Shown: in pieces, positions 56,526-64,000 of the stretch
Layout: every line of letters begins with the position of its first letter
Numbering within the stretch: the stretch's first letter is position 1
Origin: JANNBN01 sp963763885
GTDB lineage: Bacteria > Actinomycetota > Acidimicrobiia > Acidimicrobiales > JANYDT01
Length of the DNA stretch: 64,000 nt
Direction of reading: 5' to 3'
Assembly (NCBI GenBank): GCA_963763885.1
Contig: CAVXQD010000007.1
Coordinates: forward strand, 310,001 to 374,000
Program-made: the position numbers and the translations under genes
Notes under the pieces: model-generated
What the model saw: the letters and a program-made list of their open reading frames with translations, nothing else
What the model was told of the DNA's origin: nothing
The model's database searches: none

Positions 56526-58065
56526 ATGAATGCGAACGGAATTGACGGACCGGCCCGCTACACCCCAGAGGTTGCGGTCATCGGGGCCGGCTCCAGCGGA
56601 GCTGTGGTTGCGGCTCGGTTGGTTGAGGCCGGGGCAAGAGTTGTGCTCATCGAGGCGGGTCCGGACTACGGGCCATTCACTGGGCCATTCACTGGGCCAT
56701 TCACTGGGCAGTTCGGCGACACCCGGTGGCCCAGCGACTTGCTCAACGCGCACGCCATTGCAACGTCGCACGACTGGGGTTACGCGTCAGGCCCTATCGA
56801 GGGGCGCGATCCCATCACGTTCGAACGCGCGCGTGTGATGGGTGGCTGCTCATCGCACAATGGGGCCATTGCCGCAGTTGGACATGCAACCGATTACGAC
56901 AGCTGGGGACTTCCCCTCTGGCGCACCGACCTCTTGCGGCCCGTGTTTGCAACAGCACTCGAAAAGATGCGCGTACGAACCTACGAACCCGATGAGGTTG
57001 GCCCGTTCCACCAACGTTGCCTCGATGCCGCTGCGGCCGCTGGGTGGAACATGGCGCAGGACCTGTGCGACCTGGATGCAAACACCTCGTTTGGGCGTGA
57101 GTCGGTCAACATCGTGAACCGGGTTCGCTGGAACACCGCGTTCGCGTATCTCGATGCCGTACGTGCACATAGCAACCTGCAGATTGTGGACAACGTTTTG
57201 GTGGACCGACTTGAGGAAGGTGCATCGTCGGTCGCCATCCACGGGGTCCGCAACGGACAACCGATTCGAATCGAGGCAGACCGTGTGGTGGTGAGCGCCG
57301 GGGTCTACGGATCACCGGCCATCCTGCAACGCTCTGGAATCGGCGACCCCGATCGGCTGCGCAGCGCTGGTATTGCGGTGGTTCGTGCACTGCCGGGCGT
57401 GGGAGCCAATCTCCACGATCACCCAATGGTCCACGCCGACAGGACGGTTGGTCAGGAACTGCAAGACCTGTTGGAGGATTACGAGGCCCGCGGTGCGTTG
57501 CCGGAGGAGCAGACGCTTGGCAAGGCATGTTCCACGCTTGCCACCGATGGGATCTTCGACCTCCACCTCTTCCCCGTCTGTGCGTCAACGCAGACGACGC
57601 TCACCAATGGGCGGGCGCTTGTAGAGGTTGCTTGCGTCACCCCACAGAGCCGAGGCCGAGTGGACGTGCTTGGACCCGATCCTGCGGCGGCACCACGCAT
57701 CGATCACCGTTACCTCACCGACCCAGACGACCACGATCTCATCGTGCTGCGTGATGGCCTTGCCCTTGCCGAGGAACTGCTTCGACAACCTGCTCTTGCA
57801 TCATCGCTGGGCGAACGGGTGACGGAAATGTCGACCGATGCCGACATCCGTCGCAACGTGGTCCACTACTACCACCCCGTTGGAACCTGCGCGATGGGCA
57901 TCGGCGAGATGGCCGTGTGTGACGAGCGAGGCCGCCTGTACGGCAGCGACCGAATCGTTGTGGCCGACGCGTCCATCATCCCAACGATCCCCCGCGGCAA
58001 ACACCAACATCCCCGCCGTGGTCATTGGCGAGCGCATCGCAACGTTGCTCTTGGAAAATCGCTGA
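56526..58065 (+). CDS. GMC-family FAD oxidoreductase, frameshifted at its end
   Basis: About 512 residues from ATG 56526. The FAD site is AVIGAGSSGAVVAARLVEAG then VVLIEAG at 35. Later motifs are VVVSAGVYGSPAILQRSGIG and the catalytic HYYHPVGTCAMG (His). The last block, VVADASIIPTIP then ANTNIPAVVIGERIATLLLE (catalytic Asn), needs one C removed from CCCCC near 57991. Without this the frame runs on to 58421. Such enzymes oxidise alcohols with FAD. Near residue 50 is the unusual GPFTGPFTGPFTG repeat. The nearby secreted protein and regulator may not be related. Confidence 0.82.
56670..56705. repeat. 12-bp tandem repeat in the GMC gene
   Basis: Three exact units of GGGCCATTCACT encode GPFT three times, near the end of the FAD-binding loop. 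The frame is kept. Confidence 0.9.
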
Positions 58066-58209
58066 TCCAAGAGGCCTCGACGCCGGAAAAGCGACGAGCA
58101 GTGGCCAAACTGGTCAGGTTTTTGTCATCGCAGCGACAGGTCTTTGTCAGACCGTTCCTGAACCCTGAAGTTGCCAGCATTTGCTTGGCCATCAGAAAGG
58201 GAATGAGCC

Positions 58210-58749
58210 ATGTCACGCTTGACTTTCCGCAGAACCAAAGCCTTCACCGTTGTCTGTCTGCTGATCGCTGCTTCGTCCTTTGCCTCTGTCGACGCAACGT
58301 CCGTGAACGCAGCAACTGCCAACCCCCTCGACCCATCACGCGACGGCGTGTTGGACTCGCTCACCGATATCAGCGTTTCGATTGCAGCACCCGAGGAACT
58401 GCAGCGCGGAACCACATTTAGCGCCGCTCTTCGAGTTTCCAACCTGGGATCCAAACCAGCAAAGGCAGTGACGTGCACAATGACCACCCCGCGTTTCGAC
58501 GCCGTGTCCGGATTTTCCGTCGAACGAGCAACCAGCCCGAGGGTTGAACCTGTGGTTGGAGGCGAGTCCCACTGGTTCAGCATCGGAGAACTTGGCGCCG
58601 GAGCAACCTCAATAACCATGGTGTCCGGGCTTTCCCGGGCGGAAAGCTCCATAGATAACTTCGCACTGGGCGCATTCTGTTTCCCGCTACCAGTGGATCG
58701 GGCCCACGTCAACAACCTTGCAATGGTCAAGGTGAAACTTCACAACTAA
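58210..58749 (+). CDS. Secreted protein with CARDB/DUF11-like domain
   Basis: 179 residues. A signal peptide (FTVVCLLIAASSFASVDA) has a likely cleavage after ATA near 36. The mature part reads DISVSIAAPEELQRGTTFSA then LRVSNLGSKPAKAVTC, the usual start of a CARDB/DUF11 beta-sandwich, with Cys residues that could pair. AAAGGGA lies nine bases before the ATG. It could be a wall-associated or free extracellular protein. The gene stands alone before the SARP-like regulator. Confidence 0.65.
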   Translation: MSRLTFRRTKAFTVVCLLIAASSFASVDATSVNAATANPLDPSRDGVLDSLTDISVSIAAPEELQRGTTFSAALRVSNLGSKPAKAVTCTMTTPRFDAVSGFSVERATSPRVEPVVGGESHWFSIGELGAGATSITMVSGLSRAESSIDNFALGAFCFPLPVDRAHVNNLAMVKVKLHN

Positions 58750-58775
58750 CAAAAAAACACCTGCTCTGAGCAAGC

Positions 58776-58794
58776 CTGTCAGGTTTCTGTCAGG
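58776..58794 (+). promoter_or_regulatory. SARP-type operator (direct repeats, 11-bp period)
   Basis: CTGTCAGG occurs at 58776-58783 and again at 58787-58794, an exact 11-bp period, the spacing of SARP heptamer direct repeats. A TAGCTGTAAC region about eight bases downstream could hold the -10. It lies 48 bases before the start of a BTAD/SARP-domain gene, suggesting autoregulation. The two units can also be drawn as an imperfect hairpin. Confidence 0.55.
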
Positions 58795-58841
58795 CTGACG
58801 AACGTAGCTGTAACGGTTGACGTTCGACGGACGGAGCGACC

Positions 58842-61800
58842 ATGACTCTTGCAGTAAGCATCCTCGGAACCTTGGAGGCCAATGTTGCTGGAAGGCCCAT
58901 CGTTATCGGTGGCGCCCAGCAACGGCGACTCCTTGCTCACCTCGCATTGTCACCGGGTCATACTCGAAGTCTTGACAGCGTTGTCAGCGCGTTGTGGCCA
59001 GACGGAACGTCCCCTAACGATGCGAGACAATCCGTTCATACGGCTGTTTCACGGCTTCGATCCGCCGTCGGAGATCCCACAATCGTTGTGACGCAGGGTG
59101 GCGGTTATGCGCTCCATGCCGCTGACACCGACGCTGTCCAGTTCATTGAACTTGTGCGAACAGGCCGTCAGGCAACTGACGACAACTCCCGAGTCGACTG
59201 CCTTCGTCAAGCACTTGCGTTGTGGCGAGGGCCGGCAATAGAAGAGTTCGCGCATGAGGATTGGGCACGACCAGACGCTGTGCTTCTCGACGAATCCCGA
59301 GCCCATGCGGCAGATGAATTGGCCGAGGCTCTTCTCCGGCTTGGGCTCCATGAAGACGCCGCGGTGGAGTTGGAGGGCGCAGCCGCCAGATCACCGTTGC
59401 GAGAACGAACCCATCGACTTCATATGTACGCACTCAATGCGTCAGGACGGGCAGCTGAGGCCCTGCGGGTGTACCAGACCTACCGGCAACGACTTGCGAC
59501 AGATCTGGGATTAGAACCAAGCCACGAAATCCGCCGTGCGGAAGCCGAAATCGCTGCGGGTACCGCTGCAAGTTTCCGCAGCCAGACCCCCGGGTCCCAG
59601 CACCTCAAGAGCTACCAAATCGCAGAACAGATTGGAGCTGGCGCTTTCTCTGTGGTGTACCGAGGGCGCCAGCCGTCTGTGGATCGGGATGTGGCAGTGA
59701 AAGTCATTCGCGCCGAACTGGCGGACCGCCCCGAGTTTGTGAGGCGCTTCGAAGCAGAGGCGCAACTGGTAGCTCGCCTCGAGCACCCCTTCATTGTGCC
59801 GCTATACGACTTTTGGCGCGAACCGGGGAGCGCTTATTTGGTGATGCGATTATTGCGGGGCGGGACGCTGGAAAGTGTCTTGCGCACTGGTCCGATAGAA
59901 GCAACTTCGGCACTCCGCATGATTCACCAAGTGGGCTCCGCTCTGGAGACGGCACACCACGCAGGCGTTGTGCATCGTGATGTACGCCCCGGAAACATCA
60001 TGTTGGACGAGGAAGGAAACTTTTTCCTCGCGGACTTCGGTATTGCTGTTTCGGCACCGGAAATGAACCCCGGGTTTTCTGACAGTCAGACGCTTGAGAG
60101 TGCACCGGGCGAAACACCGACAGACCTGTTGGTGTCGGCGGCATCCGTTGGGTCTCCGGCATATGCGTCGCCCGAGCAGCTGCGCCGAAAAGTTGTCGGC
60201 AAGGCAACCGACATCTACGCACTTGGGATTTGCCTGTTCGAGGTCCTCGCCGGCCGCCTGCCGTTCCACGAAGCAAACTCCCTGAGCGACCTGATCAGCC
60301 GCCAGATCTCTGACCCGTTGCCGTTGTTGCACGACATTCGGCCCGAGATTCCACGACGCGCTCGACGCAGCCCTTGCCAAGGCCACCGCCAAAGATCCAG
60401 CTGATCGGTTTTCCACCATTACAGAGTTCATCGACATCGTGGAGCGCATTCTGGCGGTAACCGATGTTCGATCCGAAAGTCGATCCGAAAGTCCATCCGA
60501 AAGTCCATACATTGCCCGGTCGAAGGCTTTCCACGCCGCCGGGGACTCACTCACAGTGTTTCGTAATCCCTACAAGGGACTGCGGTCATTCCGCGAAGCC
60601 GATGCTCCCGACTTCTTTGGCAGATCCCAGCTTGTTGCCGAGCTGGTGAGCCGTTTGAATGACGCCGTCGCCAAGTCAGCGGTGCCTCGATTCCTTGCGC
60701 TGGTGGGACCGTCTGGCTCCGGGAAATCATCGGTAGTCAGAGCCGGTCTGATCCCAAGTATCCGTTCCATTACCAATGACAAGCCCCACGGCACAAAGGT
60801 TGATTGGTTCATCACCACCATGACCCCGGGCCAGCATCCATTTGAAGAGTTCGCGTCGGCAATTGGTCGGATTGCCACCTCACCGATCACGTTGCCCCTC
60901 ACAGAAATGATGGCACCGCGCGGTCTTGCAAGGGTTGTGAAAGGCACGACAAACGAAGATTCTCCTCCCCTGCTTCTCGTCATCGATCAGTTCGAAGAAT
61001 TGTTCACGTTGACCAGCGACGCGGAGCGGGCCAACTTCCTTAACCAGCTCGTCGAGGTCGCCACCGAACGCGGGTTAAACACACACGTCGTCGTCACCAT
61101 GCGCGCTGACTTTTACGATCGGGCCTTGTCGCACGACGGGCTGACGCAGTTGCTCTCGCACTCCACAGTTCCAATCGGGCCCCTCAGCACCACCGAACTC
61201 ACCAGCGCGATCACGGGCCCTGCGGAAGCGGTGGGGGTGGAATTCGAACCAGGTCTCGTCGACCGCGTCGTGCGCGACGTGCACAGCCAACCTGGTGGAC
61301 TCCCGCTGCTGCAATACGCGCTTACCGAGTTGTTTGACAACAGCGAACGCGGCTGCTTGACCCATTCGGCATACGTACGCTCCGGAGGATTCGAGGGCAC
61401 CATTGCTTCGAGGGCCGATGCGTTGCTGCGAGAAGCGCCCGATGAGCAGATTGCACGACGGCTGTTCACGCGTCTGGTCGCACTGGGTGATGGAGTGGAG
61501 GACACGCGCAGGCGAGTGCGGCTGGCTGACCTACAGCCTGGCGCTGAACGTGACGACCTTGTTGAGGCCTTCGGGACTGCCAGGTTGCTGACCTTTGATC
61601 GTGATCCGCTGACGAGGGAACCAACGGTGGAACTCGCCCATGAGGCACTCATCACACGTTGGCCAAAACTCAAAGAATGGCTACTCGAAGATCGAGACGC
61701 CCTTCGCGCCCTGGATCAGGTGCGTGTAGCTGCGTTCTCCTGGGAGCAACGTGGCCGTGACGATTCAGATCTGTTCCGCGGCGCAAGACTCGAACTGACC

Positions 61801-64000
61801 ACGGGTGAGCTGGAAGGGCAGATGGACTCTCTGAGTCCGGGAGAGCAAGAGTTTCTCCGCGCCTCTCAGCTGCGAGCGGCCGCAGAGGCAGCAAGCTCGA
61901 GACGGGCCACACGCCGGCTGCAACGATCGTTGGTTGGGGTCGCCTGCCTCGCTGCGGCTGCGCTTGTGGCCGGGTCAATTGCGTGGCAGTCGCGCGAGCG
62001 CGCAACAGGCTCTGCGCGGCGGGCAGAGACTGCACGGCTTGCGGCCAGCGCGCCCGCCCTTGCGCAGACCAACCTTTCCCTTGGTCTCCTTGCTGCGGCG
62101 GAGAGTTTTCGACGCGAGCAGTCGCCAGAAACGGTTGGCGCCTTGCAGCGAGTTCTGATCGCGCAAGATCGCATTCTTGGGTTCGTCGGCTCGGGGCGTT
62201 CCTACGTCGCGGTCGACATCAACGACACCACCATTTTCGGTCTCCGCGACGGATCGATTGACCGATGGAACCTGTCAACACTTGACGAACTTGCGTCGCT
62301 GGACATCCCCGCCAAGCCGTTGGCGCCCTACGCCCTTGCCCAACGTCGAGCGTTTTCAATAGGCGGCGATTACGCCACAGTCAGGTTTGCGGATCTGTCC
62401 ACAGTCATCGTCGGTCTCAAGGATTCGATCGTTCGACCATTGCCCGCCACGGTGGCGGCAACCGTTTCACCGGACGGTCGTCAGGTAGCGATTGTTTCGG
62501 CAGACTTGGCTGTCCATCTGCTGGATACAGGCAGCCTTGTCCAGCGATGGGCGACGGCAGTTCCGACTGACCAGACCTACGCGGATCAGGCGTCGATGCC
62601 CGGGCCGCCGGGACCGGCTCTCCCTACTGCCCCGCTGTTCGCAGAAGTCGCCTTCGTTGGCGGGGGTGACCTGCTGAGCTCACGCGGCGCGCGGGTGCAA
62701 CGGCTGTCTGGAGTTGATGGACGCACGTTGAGCGAGGCCGGCGAGCGATTCGCCTTGACGTATGTTTCCGAACGGGTTGGTCAACGGTGGATTGGGCGCT
62801 CTTTCCGGCACGGTTTGGATGGAAGCCCGCGGGGACCGAATCATCAGCGGCGGCTTTGCCAGCATCGGCGAGTGGGATGCGAACAAGCTTGAATCGCTGA
62901 CCCAGGCCTTCGTCTGGCGTGGAAACGCGGCTGGGACCGGTCTCAGCGCAGACATCGCCGCGCTTCAGCCGGGACGCGCCGTGATTGCCCGTCGTGATGG
63001 GAACGTGCTGGAGATAGATGCCGCTACCGGGGAACAGGTCGGCGAACCGATCGACGTACAGGTTGGCCTGTTACGCAGCGTTGCATCGGCTCCCGATTTT
63101 GGACGGGTACTGGCTGGGGGGTCTGACGGAATTGCGGTCCTCAGCTTCAACGGAGACCGTCTCCTCGCACGAGCGTTTGCCACTCGGCCCGGCGTCGGTT
63201 TCGCGAGCGGAGTGCGTGAGGGTGCTGGCTGGTTGACAACCATCGACGCGGCAGCCCAACTTGGTGACAGCGCTCCGGCAATGGTGGAGTCGTACTGCCC
63301 GGATGACCGTACTCAGGTGTGTCAGCCTCGAACCTCCCGGGAATCACGACCGTCGGATTCGTGGTGGGCCTCACGCGAGCGTCGGTCCGTGTGGGACAGG
63401 GTTGGCAACCGCGTCGTGTTCTATCCGTCGAGAGCGGGAGAAGCGACAACCACGTTCGAAAAAGTTGGTTGGGCATCGGGACCATCGGTCTCACCACTCG
63501 GTGGGCCGTGGATCACATTGATGAGCACGCCAACGTTTCCTCGGCCCGACAAACCGGCGCAAGTTTTTCGGGTCCAGCGCACGGACAACAATGCGGAACT
63601 TGCCAGGATCGTCAGTCCCGGAGTGGAAACTGGATGGGACGGCTTTGCGTCGCCCGGCGGGCGTGACTTCATCATCGTCAATCGCAACTCGGGCGACTCG
63701 ATGACAATCGATACAACAACGTGGAAGCTGGTAACCACTCCGCCTTTTCCTGCCGGGTCTGCCATCAGCGGTTCGTTCGACCGCAGCGGCAGAGCGAGTC
63801 CTGACAATTGCGAAAGACGGTACACATACGATCTGGTCGTGGCCGGAACGAACCGTCATCCGCCGGTTTCCGGGAGACAACAGCCTGTCCAACCCGTGGG
63901 CGGAAGGTGGTTCAGAGTTCTTCGAAAACCCTCAGTACATGGTCACGGCGTTCGACGCACAAGGACGGCTGTGGGACCTCGCTGCTGGCCAACCGGTTGG
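58842..64000 (+). CDS. BTAD-Ser/Thr kinase-STAND NTPase-beta-propeller protein, frameshifted, runs off window
   Basis: More than 1,700 residues. An OmpR-like winged helix and BTAD (1-250) are followed by a kinase (GAGAFSVVYRG, VAVKVIR, HRDVRPGN, DFGIA, SPAYASPEQ). A STAND NTPase has P-loop GPSGSGKSS (60706-60732) and LLLVIDQFEELF. One membrane helix (VGVACLAAAALVAGSIAW) and a WD40-like propeller run to the window end. Frame changes near 60350, 62775 and 63795 break it; each fits one extra base. It may sense a signal, phosphorylate partners and drive transcription. A GGAG site precedes ATG 58842, and a SARP-like operator lies upstream. Confidence 0.8.
60469..60504. repeat. 12-bp tandem repeat in the kinase-STAND linker
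   Basis: Three units of CGATCCGAAAGT (the third starting CCA) encode RSES-RSES-PSES between the kinase and NTPase domains. The frame is kept. Confidence 0.9.

Noticed and set aside
58773..58796. Rho-independent terminator after the secreted-protein gene
   Set aside because: The possible stem has a mismatch and no U-run follows; the 11-bp direct repeat explains the sequence better.
1..64000. rRNA, tRNA or riboswitch genes
   Set aside because: No rRNA-like stretch, tRNA cloverleaf or known riboswitch consensus was recognised by eye; a covariance-model scan would be needed to exclude small RNAs.

Overview
The window comes from a high-GC Gram-positive bacterium (Actinomycetota). The signs are an FHA-carrying FtsK/SpoIIIE ATPase with WXG100-type partners, SARP/BTAD regulators, four DUF222-HNH (REP13E12-like) genes, an ISAzo13 remnant, many ATGA/GTGA gene overlaps and leaderless promoters. 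A non-mycobacterial lineage such as Acidimicrobiia is plausible but is inference only. No rRNA, tRNA or CRISPR array was seen.

Layout. (1) 1-5.3 kb: partial ISL3 transposase, a lone glycosyltransferase, then a plus-strand surface-polysaccharide operon (GT4 glycosyltransferase, NAD-dependent epimerase, WecA/MraY-family phosphoglycosyl transferase). Each gene of this operon carries one +1 frameshift. (2) 5.7-10.6 kb: a SARP-type ATPase regulator coupled to a permuted papain-like (YiiX-type) hydrolase, and a divergent GNAT gene. (3) 10.6-33.9 kb: one long minus-strand type VII secretion-like locus. In transcription order it holds a Ser/Thr kinase, a membrane-anchored Fn3-like protein, an FHA-HTH protein, MoxR, DUF58, a split transglutaminase-like protein lacking catalytic Cys and His, a roughly 2,200-residue propeller/Ig-like/Fn3 surface protein, two WXG100-size proteins, a 509-residue membrane-segment substrate candidate, two accessory proteins, the EssC/EccC-like motor and two small exported proteins, one disrupted by an ISAzo13 remnant. 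(4) 34-35.9 kb: M14 carboxypeptidase with a small partner. (5) 36-56.3 kb: an accessory island made of four DUF222-HNH elements (one intact), duplicated pieces of the WecA/MraY gene, RES-Xre, Phd-RelE and AbrB-PIN toxin-antitoxin pairs, three full-length and several broken DUF4143 ATPases, three copies of an ~80-bp double-hairpin repeat, a metzincin protease and a MerR module. (6) 56.5-64 kb: GMC oxidoreductase, a secreted protein and a very large BTAD-kinase-STAND-propeller protein running off the end, with a SARP-like operator in front.

How it fits together. Region 3 looks like a complete secretion/surface-assembly machine under phospho-signalling control (kinase plus two FHA proteins). Region 5 is a mosaic in which pieces of the same few genes recur, consistent with repeated recombination and homing or transposition. 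Accessory genes often start exactly six bases after a TANNNT box, indicating leaderless mRNAs, whereas the secretion locus uses Shine-Dalgarno sites.

Caution: at least ten conserved genes are broken by single-base indels, several in short homopolymers. Some of these may be sequencing errors rather than true pseudogenes. They are described as single genes with frameshifts where both halves are clearly one protein.
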